Below are positions 46,987 through 54,698 of a DNA stretch of 64,000 nt, piece by piece; position 1 is the stretch's first letter, and the number at the start of each line of letters is the position of its first letter. This DNA is from Planctomycetota bacterium. GTDB taxonomy: Bacteria; Planctomycetota; B15-G4; SIAN01. The stretch covers positions 310,001-374,000 of the forward strand of contig JAEUIC010000018.1 in NCBI GenBank assembly GCA_016795285.1, in the 5' to 3' direction. A program made the translations under genes and the position numbers. Under the pieces are notes generated by a model. The model was not told the DNA's origin. It saw nothing but the letters and a program-made list of their open reading frames with translations, and did no database searches.

Positions 46987-49900
46987 TCAACGCATCGACG
47001 CGCTGCCGGGTCCGAGCTCGCCGTCGATCGCCTCGACGAGATCGTCGCTGATCTGCACGAAATGCTCGTCGGCGACGCGGTGGATCATCGGCGCCTTCTC
47101 GGGCAGCGCGATGCGGAAGAACGCCGGGCTCGCGCCGCGATGGCGCGCGAGGATCGCGGCGAGGCGGTCGAGCTGCGCGCCGTCGGCCGGCCGCGCCGGC
47201 AGATCGATGATCAGCTGGCCGCCCGCGGCGCCGCCCATCACGCCGTCGAGCGGCTTGATGTCGTTCGCCTTGATCGACGGGCGTTCACCGCCGAGGTCGA
47301 GCGCGCCCGTCACCAGCACGATGCGATCCTCCTCGAGGCAGCCCTTCGACCGCTCGTACGCGTCCGGGAAGACCAGCGCCGTGGTGGTGCCGGCGAGGCC
47401 GGCGAGCTCGACGATGGCCATCTTCTTGCCGGCCGACTTGCCGCGCTTCGCCACCGTCACGCGGATCGAGCTGATGATCCCGCCGACCGTGACGTTGGCT
47501 CCGTCGGGCGCCTCGTTCAGCGCCTCGATGCGCGCCGTGCAGTGGCGGCGCAGCAGGTCGGCGTAGCGCGCGAGCGGGTTGCTCGACAAGTAGAAGCCGA
47601 GCGCTTCCTTCTCCTGGCGCAGCTTCTCCCGCTCGGGCCACTCGGGCAGCGCCGCGATCCGGCTCTTCGCCGGAGCCGCTCCGGCCGCCGGCCCGCCGAA
47701 CCCGAACAGCTGCTTCTGGCCCGCCTTGCGATCGCGTTGCGCCGTCGCCGCTTCCTGCAGCAGCGTGTCGAGCGCCGCCGCCAGCGCCGCGCGCGCATGG
47801 CCGGTCCAATCGAGCGCGCCCGCCTGCACCAGCGCCTCGAGCGCGGCGCGGTTCACCGCCTGCGGCGCCACCGAGTCGAGCAGCGCAGCCAGGTCGGGCG
47901 GCCCCTTCAGCGCGCGGCGCGCCGCCAGCAGCTCCTCGATCGCCTTCGGGCCGATGCCCTTCACGTTGCCGAGCCCGAGCCGGACGCTCTTGCCGTCGGT
48001 GGTGCAGGCGAGCTCCGACTGCATCAGGTCGGGCGGCAACACGTCGATCGAGCCGCGCCGGCACTCGCCGAGGTAGGCGGCGACCTTGTCGCTGTTCGCC
48101 GAATCGCAGGTGATCACGGCGGCCCAGAACTCGTGCGGGTAGTTGGCCTTGAGCCAAGCGGTCCACCAGGTGACCAGCCCGTACGCCGTCGAGTGGCTCT
48201 TGTTGAAGCCGTAGCCGGCGAAGAACTCCATCTGCTCCCAGATGGCGGTGGCGACGTCGCGCGCGCAGTCGCGCTCGGCCGCGCCGTCGACGAACTTCTG
48301 CTTGTACTTCGCCATCACCTCGGGCTTCTTCTTGCCCATCGCCTTGCGGAGCGTGTCCGCTTCGTCGAGGGAGAAGCCCGCCAGGACGTTGGTGATGCGC
48401 ATCACCTGTTCCTGGTACACCATGATCCCGTATGTCTCCTTCAGGATCTCCTCGAGACGCGGGTGGGCGTAGCGGACCGGCTCGGTGCCGCGCTTGCGGT
48501 TGACGTAGGAGTCGACCATCCCCGAGCCGAGCGGCCCCGGCCGGTAGAGCGCGAGGATCGCGATGATGTCCTCGAAGCAGTCGGGCCGCATCTTGATCAG
48601 CAGCTCTTTCATGCCGCTCGACTCGAGCTGGAACACGGCGGACGTGTCGCCACGCTGCAGCAGCTCGAAGGTCTTCTTGTCGTCGAGGGGGAGCTCCTCG
48701 AACGACAGCTCGACGCCGCGGTTCTTCGCCAGCATCTGGCGCGCCTGGTCGAGGATCGTCAGCGTCTTCAGGCCGAGGAAGTCCATCTTCAGCAGGCCGA
48801 GCGACTCGAGGTCGTTCATGCCGAACTGCGTGTTCACTTCGCCCTGGACCGTGCAGAGCGGCACGATCTCCATCAGCGCCTGGTCGCCGATCACGACGCC
48901 GGCCGCATGGGTCGACGCGTGGCGGTTCAGCCCCTCGATCTTGAGCGCGACGTCGAAGAGCTCGCCGAAGCGCGCGTCCTCGTCGCGGATCGCGGCAAGT
49001 TCGGGATCGGCGAGCGCCTTCTCGAGCTCGGTGCCGGGCGTGGCCGGGATCTTCTTCGCGATGCGGTCGACGTCGCGCAGCTCGATGCCGAGCACGCGCC
49101 CCGCGTCGCGGATCGCCGCCTTCGCCGCCATCGTCCCGAAGGTGACGATCTGCGACACGCGCTCGGTGCCGTAGCGCTGGCGCACGTACTCGATCACCTT
49201 CGCGCGTCCGTCGCGGCAGAAGTCGACGTCGATGTCGGGCATCGAGATGCGCGACGAGTTGAGGAAGCGCTCGAACAGCAGGTCGTAGCGCAACGGGTCG
49301 ACGTTGGTGATGCCGAGGCAGTAGGCGACCATGCTGCCCGCCGCCGAGCCGCGCCCGGGCCCGACCGGCACGCCCGCCTCGCGCGCGTAGCGGATGAAGT
49401 CCGACACGATGAGGAAGTAGGAGACGAAGCCCATCTGCTTGATGACCTCGATCTCCCGCTCGAGGCGCGCGCGCACCTTCTCGTCGATCACCGGATAGCG
49501 CCGGCGGACGCCTTCCTCGCAGAGCTTGCGGAAGTACTCGTCCGGCGTGCTGCCGTCGGGCGTCGCGAAGGTCGGCAGGTGCATCTCGCCGAGCTTCAGC
49601 TGGAAGTCGCAGCGATCGGCGATCTCGCAGGTGCGCTCGAGCGCGCCCGGCGTGTCGGCGAACGCCTCCGCCATCTCCTCGCCGGTGCGGAAGTGGAAAC
49701 GGTCGGTCTCCATCCGCATGCGGTCGGTGTCCTGCATCGTGTTGCCGGTGTTGATGGCCAGCATCACCTCCTGCGCGCGCGCGTCGTCGCGCTTCAGGTA
49801 GTGGACGTCGGAGGTCCCGACGATCGGCAGGCCAGTCTCGGCGGCGATGTCGCGCAACGCGGCGCGCACGAGGTCCTGCCGCTCGAGGCCGTTGTTCATC

Positions 49901-50436
49901 ACCTCGAGGTAGAAGCTGCCCGGCTCGAAGATCTCCTGCCAGCGGCGCGCGGCGGCGACCGCGTCCTTGCGGTCGGCGTGCTGCACGGCACGCGCCACCT
50001 CGCCCGAGAGGCAACCCGACAGCGCGATCAGCCCCTTCGAGTGGCTCGCCAGCAGCTCCTTGTCGATGCGCGGCTTGCGATAGAAGCCCTCGACGTAGCT
50101 CCAGCTCGTCAGCTTCATCAGGTTCTGCCAGCCCTCCTTGGTGGCGGCCAGCAGCGTCAGGTGGTCGGTGAAGTTGCCGCTGTCGCCGCCGCTCTTCTCC
50201 TTGCGGCTCTTGCGCGCGACGTACGCCTCGATGCCGGGGATCGGCTTGATGCCGGCCGCCTTCGCTTCGCGCATGAACTCGACGGCGCCGTAGAGGTTGC
50301 CGTGGTCAGTGAGCGCGAGCGCATCCATCCCGGCGCCCTTCGCGGCGGCGATGAGGCCGGGGATGGTCGGATTGCCGTCGAGCAGCGAGAAGTGGCTGTG
50401 GACGTGGAGGTGGACGCAGCGTGGCGGCGTGGCCAT
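46987..50436 (-). CDS. dnaE: DNA polymerase III alpha subunit
   Basis: This is the replicative polymerase. The 1149-residue protein is a standard DnaE: N-terminal PHP domain (HLHVHSHFSLLDG ... LTDHGNLYGA), the C-family palm with GPGRGSAAGSMVAYCLGI and the catalytic DIDVDF, the thumb and fingers (GLNRHASTHAAGVVI, ALYRPGPLGSGMVD, GYGFNKSHS), helix-hairpin-helix region (LGLGNVKGIGPKAIEELL) and an OB domain (NVTVGGIISSIRVTVAKRGKSAGKKMA). The ATG with GGGGAGAAG upstream begins the PHP domain; a longer frame adds an Arg-rich stretch with no homology. It is divergent from the HEAT lipoprotein by 155 bp. Confidence 0.98.
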   Translation of the reverse strand: MATPPRCVHLHVHSHFSLLDGNPTIPGLIAAAKGAGMDALALTDHGNLYGAVEFMREAKAAGIKPIPGIEAYVARKSRKEKSGGDSGNFTDHLTLLAATKEGWQNLMKLTSWSYVEGFYRKPRIDKELLASHSKGLIALSGCLSGEVARAVQHADRKDAVAAARRWQEIFEPGSFYLEVMNNGLERQDLVRAALRDIAAETGLPIVGTSDVHYLKRDDARAQEVMLAINTGNTMQDTDRMRMETDRFHFRTGEEMAEAFADTPGALERTCEIADRCDFQLKLGEMHLPTFATPDGSTPDEYFRKLCEEGVRRRYPVIDEKVRARLEREIEVIKQMGFVSYFLIVSDFIRYAREAGVPVGPGRGSAAGSMVAYCLGITNVDPLRYDLLFERFLNSSRISMPDIDVDFCRDGRAKVIEYVRQRYGTERVSQIVTFGTMAAKAAIRDAGRVLGIELRDVDRIAKKIPATPGTELEKALADPELAAIRDEDARFGELFDVALKIEGLNRHASTHAAGVVIGDQALMEIVPLCTVQGEVNTQFGMNDLESLGLLKMDFLGLKTLTILDQARQMLAKNRGVELSFEELPLDDKKTFELLQRGDTSAVFQLESSGMKELLIKMRPDCFEDIIAILALYRPGPLGSGMVDSYVNRKRGTEPVRYAHPRLEEILKETYGIMVYQEQVMRITNVLAGFSLDEADTLRKAMGKKKPEVMAKYKQKFVDGAAERDCARDVATAIWEQMEFFAGYGFNKSHSTAYGLVTWWTAWLKANYPHEFWAAVITCDSANSDKVAAYLGECRRGSIDVLPPDLMQSELACTTDGKSVRLGLGNVKGIGPKAIEELLAARRALKGPPDLAALLDSVAPQAVNRAALEALVQAGALDWTGHARAALAAALDTLLQEAATAQRDRKAGQKQLFGFGGPAAGAAPAKSRIAALPEWPEREKLRQEKEALGFYLSSNPLARYADLLRRHCTARIEALNEAPDGANVTVGGIISSIRVTVAKRGKSAGKKMAIVELAGLAGTTTALVFPDAYERSKGCLEEDRIVLVTGALDLGGERPSIKANDIKPLDGVMGGAAGGQLIIDLPARPADGAQLDRLAAILARHRGASPAFFRIALPEKAPMIHRVADEHFVQISDDLVEAIDGELGPGSASMR

Positions 50437-50507
50437 CGGACTTCTCCCCAGGTTCCCGGCCGCTCCGCGCTTCGTCACCGCCAGGCGAGCGGCCGCTCGC
50501 CGTACGC

Positions 50508-50537
50508 CTTCTATCGTGCGCCGACGTCGCCGATCAA
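50508..50537 (-). promoter_or_regulatory. possible dnaE promoter
   Basis: On the minus strand TTGATC (50537-50532), an 18-nt spacer and TAGAAG (50513-50508) point toward dnaE, with a leader of about 65 nt. Other hexamers are possible, so the call is weak. Confidence 0.35.
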
Positions 50538-50591
50538 CGCGCCGGCCGGCGCGCTCTTGCCCGGCTCGACGCGATCGGGGAGAACTGCGGG

Positions 50592-51713
50592 ATGGCTCGT
50601 GATCCAACGGTTCCCATGCGACGACTCCGCTCCGTGCTCTTCGCCGCGCTCGCGCTCAGCGGTTGCGCGAGCGACCCGGCCGCGGCGCCGCTCGATCGCC
50701 GCTCGAACGAGCAGCTCGCGAAGGAGTGGCAGCTCTACCTGCGCGAAGACGAGCAGTGGCCCGAGGCGCGCGAGAAATGGCTCGCCGGCCCGCCTTCCGA
50801 GCGGCAGCTCCTGCTCGACAACCTGCTGCGCGAGCTGCTGGCCGACGACGCCGCCGGCCGCGGCAGCGGGACCGCGTTCCGCTCGCAGCGCGCGCGCCGC
50901 GAGCTGACCTGGTTCGGCTCCGAGGCGATCGCGCCGCTGGTCGAGGGGTTGCGCGGACTCGGGTCGCGCGAGCGGGTCGACGGCGTGGTGCTCGAGCGCA
51001 TCGCCGGCGGGCTCGCCGAGCTGCGCGCGAGCGCCGAGCTCGCCGAGTTGTCGGCGCCGCCGAAGGAGGGGCGCCTCGCGCTCCAGGTGCGCACCTCGGC
51101 GTTGCGCGCGCTCGCGACCGTCGACGACCCCAAGGTGGGGCCGTGGCTCGCGGCGCGCCTCGCCGACGATCCCGACTGGCAGGTGCGCGGCGTGGCCGCC
51201 GAGCTGCTGCGACGCCGCTCGAACGACCCGCGCGCCAAGGCGGCGCTCGCGGCCGCCGTGGGCGATCCCGACGGGTTCGTGCGGGCGCAGGCGGTCCGCT
51301 CGCTGACGGAGAATGGCAGCACCGACGCCGACTCGGTGCCGCTCGCCGACGTGCTCCACTTCCTGGCGCGCGATCCGGAGCGGCCGGTGCGCGTCTCGGC
51401 CGCCGAAGCGCTGACGCTCTACAGCTTCGTGCCGGCGGTGGAGGCCGGCCTGATCGCCGCGTTGCGCGATCCGGAGCCCGACGTGGTGGTGGCGGCGGCG
51501 GCGGCGCTGCTCAACTCGCACACGCGCTCCGCTCGGCTCGGTCTCGTCGATGCGCTCGCCCGCTACCACGCGGCGAGCACGCGGGACGCGTGCGCCGGCG
51601 GGGTCTGGAACGAGCTGATCCGCATCCTCGGCGCGAACCTCGGCGCGCGGCCGGCGGGGAACACCCCCGACGCGTGGCGCGCCCTGGTCGAGCGGCAGTC
51701 GCAGGGGGAGTGA
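50592..51713 (+). CDS. HEAT-repeat lipoprotein
   Basis: A 373-residue predicted lipoprotein. The ATG with GGGGAG nine bases upstream gives a signal peptide (RRLRSVLFAALALSGC, Cys25); a second ATG 24 nt later would also work. After a charged helical region, the C-terminal two-thirds contains HEAT-like alpha repeats, for example ALATVDDPKVGPWLAARLADDPDWQVRGVAAELLRR, ALAAAVGDPDGFVRAQAVRSL, LARDPERPVRVSAAEALT and ALRDPEPDVVVAAAAALL. Such repeats bind proteins. It is followed 10 nt later by the zinc-ribbon gene, which is probably cotranscribed. No specific role can be given. Confidence 0.8.
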   Translation: MARDPTVPMRRLRSVLFAALALSGCASDPAAAPLDRRSNEQLAKEWQLYLREDEQWPEAREKWLAGPPSERQLLLDNLLRELLADDAAGRGSGTAFRSQRARRELTWFGSEAIAPLVEGLRGLGSRERVDGVVLERIAGGLAELRASAELAELSAPPKEGRLALQVRTSALRALATVDDPKVGPWLAARLADDPDWQVRGVAAELLRRRSNDPRAKAALAAAVGDPDGFVRAQAVRSLTENGSTDADSVPLADVLHFLARDPERPVRVSAAEALTLYSFVPAVEAGLIAALRDPEPDVVVAAAAALLNSHTRSARLGLVDALARYHAASTRDACAGGVWNELIRILGANLGARPAGNTPDAWRALVERQSQGE

Positions 51714-51723
51714 GGCGCGTCCG

Positions 51724-52260
51724 ATGGAATGGAAGATCGATCGCATCCGGGACCGCTGCGCGAGCTGCGCCAAGGTCTACGCCCATGACGAGCGGGTGAT
51801 CTCGGCGATCACGCTCGACGCCGAGGAGCGCGCGGTGCGCCGCGACGTCTGCGTCGCCTGCAAGCCGGCCGATGCCGTCACCATCGTCTGGTGGGAGACG
51901 CGCTTCCAGCAGCACGCGCCGAAGAAGAAGAAGGTCGACTTCGATCGCCTCCTGCGCGTCTTCGAGGCGTGGCAGAAGAGCCCGCCGCGCGACAGCGAGT
52001 CGCTGCTCTACCTCATCACGCTGCTGCTCGTGCGCAAGCGCTACCTCAAGTTGGTCGATCTCGTGAGCGAGGAGGGGAAGGAGTTCCTCCGCCTGCGCAA
52101 GCCGGGCCCGACCGAGCAGTGGTACCTCGCGCCGGCGCCGTTGCTGACGCCCGCCGATCTGCCGCCGCTGCGGCTGCGCCTCGAGGAGCTGATCGACGGC
52201 TCGATCGAGGAAGAGGAGATGCCGGCGTCGGTCGACGCGGAAGCTGCTGCGGGCAGCTGA
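51724..52260 (+). CDS. zinc-ribbon protein of unknown function
   Basis: A 178-residue cytoplasmic protein I do not recognise. It begins with a likely zinc ribbon: Cys12 and Cys15 (RCASCAKVY) and Cys43 and Cys46 (VCVACK). A conserved-looking stretch follows with WWETRFQQHAPKKKKVDFDRLLRVFEAWQ, then helices with LLYLITLLLVRKRYLKLVDLVSEEGKEF, and an acidic tail. It follows the HEAT lipoprotein by 10 nt and lies 535 bp before mraZ. The wording WWETRF plus KKKK suggests a nucleic-acid or ribosome contact, but this is guesswork. Confidence 0.75.
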   Translation: MEWKIDRIRDRCASCAKVYAHDERVISAITLDAEERAVRRDVCVACKPADAVTIVWWETRFQQHAPKKKKVDFDRLLRVFEAWQKSPPRDSESLLYLITLLLVRKRYLKLVDLVSEEGKEFLRLRKPGPTEQWYLAPAPLLTPADLPPLRLRLEELIDGSIEEEEMPASVDAEAAAGS

Positions 52261-52677
52261 TCGCCGCGCAGCGGGGCCGTCCGGCGCGGCGTGAGCTGGC
52301 CGCGCTCGGCGTCGATCGACGCGCCACCTCGCGTGGGGCGGTACGCACGGGTGCTGCGGGCCGCGACCCGCCGCTCCGCGTCCGCTCGCTCCGCTCGACT
52401 CGCTGCCGGACCGGCACTTCCGGTGCAGTATTCGTGCGAAAGCTGTGGGGGGTGATCGCGCTCGCCGCGGTCCGCGCTGAGCGCTCGCCGCCGCGCTCGA
52501 TCGTGTCGCGAGGTCGTCGCTGCCGTCGCTGCTGAAGTCGCACCCCGCCGTCGTCACGGCGGTCCCCGATCGCCGTCCGTTCGCTCGGTCGATCCCAAGC
52601 TCCGCAGTGGGCGCGTGTTGCGGTGAGATGGATCTGAATCCGCTCATTTCCGGTGGGGCGGGATCTCCCTGATTTCC
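52261..52677. other. non-coding region upstream of mraZ control region
   Basis: About 420 bp with no gene I can support on either strand. It is rich in short CGCTC/GTCGC-type direct repeats (for example around 52378-52400 and 52504-52540) and has a 5-bp hairpin ACCGG/CCGGT at 52411-52425. No promoter or RNA family was recognised here. Confidence 0.5.
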
Positions 52678-52736
52678 ACAAGAAAAGTCGAAAAAAGTCA
52701 GAAATGGGTTGCGAGTGGGTTGAAGTGGGGTAGGAT
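52678..52736 (+). promoter_or_regulatory. mraZ promoter with three MraZ boxes and UP element
   Basis: A -35 TTGCGA (52709-52714), a 16-nt spacer and -10 TAGGAT (52731-52736) drive the dcw cluster. Three TGGG repeats (52705, 52716, 52726) overlap it, 11 and 10 bp apart. Known MraZ operators are TGGGN repeats at a 10-bp period in the same place, so binding by MraZ would block RNA polymerase. A-rich tracts just upstream (AGAAAAG, GAAAAAAG) look like an UP element. The transcript would start near 52743. Confidence 0.75.
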
Positions 52737-52795
52737 GTCGTGCGTCAAGGTGAGGCGCGGCAGGGGTCAGGGTTCGAGGTCGCGAGGGCTCCCTG

Positions 52796-53236
52796 GTGTT
52801 CGTCGGGTCGTACCAGCACACGATCGACGCCAAGGGGCGACTGAACGTCCCGAAGAAGTTCCTCGATCACTTCCGCGCGCCTGGCGAGTCCCGGATGTTC
52901 TTCGCGACGCAAGGCCTCGATGGCTGCGTCTTCCTCTTCCCCCCGGAAGAGTGGAGCGCCGTGGTCGCGCAAGTTCGGGCCAACTCGCTCGGCAGCGAGG
53001 AGGCGCGCGCCTTCTCGCGGAAGTTCTTCGCCTCGACGCGCGAGCTCGAGGTCGATGCGGCTGGTCGCGTGCTCCTGCCGAAGGAGTTGCGCGACTTCGC
53101 GGCGATCGGCAACGACGCCCTCTTCGTGGGCGTCGACACGCGGCTCGAGCTCTGGTCGCCCGAGCGCTGGGCAGCGCAGGACGGCCGCAACGGGATGCGA
53201 TACGAAGAGCACGCGAAGGGGATCTTCCGTGCGTGA
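52796..53236 (+). CDS. mraZ: transcriptional regulator MraZ
   Basis: MraZ binds the dcw promoter and represses its own cluster. The 146-residue protein has two AbrB-like halves with the DXXXR signature: DAKGRLNVP (11-19) and DAAGRVLLP (87-95). The start FVGSYQHTIDAKGRL is typical. GTG is used as start, with AGGG upstream and a leader of about 53 nt from the predicted promoter. The first gene of the cluster and the TGGG boxes fit autoregulation. Confidence 0.95.
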   Translation: MFVGSYQHTIDAKGRLNVPKKFLDHFRAPGESRMFFATQGLDGCVFLFPPEEWSAVVAQVRANSLGSEEARAFSRKFFASTRELEVDAAGRVLLPKELRDFAAIGNDALFVGVDTRLELWSPERWAAQDGRNGMRYEEHAKGIFRA

Positions 53237-53277
53237 CGCCGACAGCGAGAGTCGGACGCGGGAGGGGGCGAGTCCGG

Positions 53278-54228
53278 GTGGGTGAGACGCGCCACGTTCC
53301 GGTCATGGTCGAGGAGCTCCTGCGCTTCCTCGACCTGCGGCCGGGTGGGCGATACCTGGACTTGACCCTCGGCGGGGGAGGTCACGCGCGGAAGATCCTC
53401 GAGCGTGCGCCGACGGCGAGCCTGGTCGGGGTCGATCGTGATGCCTCGACGCTGGCGGCGACGGCGGCGGAGTTGGCCGGCTTCGGCGAGCGGTTCACGG
53501 CGCTGCACGCGCCGTACGACCGCGCCGACGAAGCGGCGGCGGCAGCGGGAGTGGCCGGATTCGACGGCGCGTTCCAGGGAGCGCTCCTCGACCTCGGGAT
53601 CTCCTCGCTGCAGCTCGACGATGCGGAACGCGGGCTGAGCTTCGAGCGCGATGGCAGCCTGGACATGCGGATGGATCGAAGCGTCGGAGAGACGGCGGCC
53701 GAGCTGCTCGGCCGCGTCTCGGAGCGGGAGCTCGCGGACCTCCTGTTCCGCTTCGGCGACGAGACGCGCTCGCGAGCGATCGCGAGGGCCCTCGTCGAAC
53801 GCCGTCGGCATGCGCCAGTCCGCCGCACGCTCGAGCTCGCCGACCTGGTCGAGCGGGCGGTCGGAGGCCGGCGCGGCAGCCGGATCCATCCGGCCACCCG
53901 CACCTTCCAGGCGCTGCGGATGGCGGTGAACGACGAGATCGGCGGGTTGGAGCGGGTGCTCGCGAAAGTCGCGAGCTGGCTCGCGCCCGACGGTCGGCTG
54001 GCGGTCCTCTCGTTCCACAGCGGCGAGGACCGGATCGTGAAGCGGAGCTTGCGCGCGGCAGCGGCGGCTGGGGAGTTCGAGCTGCTGACGCGCAAGCCGA
54101 TCGAGCCGGGTGCGGTCGAGGTGGAGGCCAACCCGCGAGCGCGCAGCGCGAAGTTGCGCGCGGCGCGGCGACTCGCGGCCGGCGCGGTCGGTGACGAACG
54201 AAGAGACCAACGAAGAGACAACGGATGA
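53278..54228 (+). CDS. rsmH: 16S rRNA m4C1402 methyltransferase
   Basis: RsmH (MraW) adds a methyl group to N4 of C1402 in 16S rRNA. The 316-residue protein shows RHVPVMVEELLRFL, the SAM-binding LDLTLGGGGHARKIL, LLDLGISSLQLDDAERGLSFERDGSLDMRMD in conserved blocks, ATRTFQALRMAVNDEIGGLE and the end VLSFHSGEDRIVKRS and PRARSAKLRAARR. The GTG start follows GGGAGGGGG and gives normal family length. Its usual place after mraZ is kept. Confidence 0.96.
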   Translation: MGETRHVPVMVEELLRFLDLRPGGRYLDLTLGGGGHARKILERAPTASLVGVDRDASTLAATAAELAGFGERFTALHAPYDRADEAAAAAGVAGFDGAFQGALLDLGISSLQLDDAERGLSFERDGSLDMRMDRSVGETAAELLGRVSERELADLLFRFGDETRSRAIARALVERRRHAPVRRTLELADLVERAVGGRRGSRIHPATRTFQALRMAVNDEIGGLERVLAKVASWLAPDGRLAVLSFHSGEDRIVKRSLRAAAAAGEFELLTRKPIEPGAVEVEANPRARSAKLRAARRLAAGAVGDERRDQRRDNG

Positions 54229-54358
54229 ATTCGGGAGCGGGCATGGAGCCCCGTCGAACCGGGGATTCGACTGCGGACGGCGAATCCTTGGATCGCCCTC
54301 GACGTGGCACCATGCCCGCCACCCGGATCCGTGTTCCGAACGGGACGGCGAGCGCCCT

Positions 54359-54646
54359 GTGATCCACAAGGTCCTGCTGGTGGCGAGCCTTGCCGCGACC
54401 GTTGCGGTCGCCGGCACCACCGTCGACCTGCAAGTGCGCGCCCGCCTGCGGACCTACGAACTGGCACGCGCCCGCGAGGCGATCGTCGAGAGCGAAGAGG
54501 CGCTCGACGTCGTCCGCCTGCGCGTGCTGGCGCGCTTCACGCCGGAGCGGCTCGCCCGCGCCGCCGCGGAGCTGCGCGAGCGCCGCCGGCAGGGTGGCGC
54601 GGCGGAGCCGCAAGCCGGCGTCGAGGAAACGACGGCTCGGCTCTAG
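54359..54646 (+). CDS. FtsL-like small membrane division protein
   Basis: A 95-residue protein with one N-terminal membrane helix (VLLVASLAATVAVAGTTVDL) and then a long charged helix (ARLRTYELARAREAIVESEEALDVVRLRVLARF) that could form a coiled coil. This is the layout of FtsL/DivIC, and the gene stands between rsmH and ftsI exactly where ftsL is found. Sequence alone is weak evidence because FtsL is poorly conserved. The GTG chosen leaves a short cytoplasmic start; another in-frame GTG at 54191 would add 56 residues and overlap rsmH. Confidence 0.7.
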   Translation: MIHKVLLVASLAATVAVAGTTVDLQVRARLRTYELARAREAIVESEEALDVVRLRVLARFTPERLARAAAELRERRRQGGAAEPQAGVEETTARL

Positions 54647-54698
54647 GGGACGGCGGCCGCGAAGCGCGGGGCTGCCGGCGACGGGAAAGGGGACGGCC

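Noticed and set aside
52261..52795. RNase P RNA, tmRNA or 6S RNA in the 535-bp gap before mraZ
   Set aside because: None of the conserved cores I could look for was present; only short repeats and the mraZ promoter were found.
54191..54358. Upstream GTG start for the ftsL-like gene
   Set aside because: It lacks a ribosome site, overlaps rsmH and adds a low-complexity segment not expected in FtsL; kept only as an alternative.
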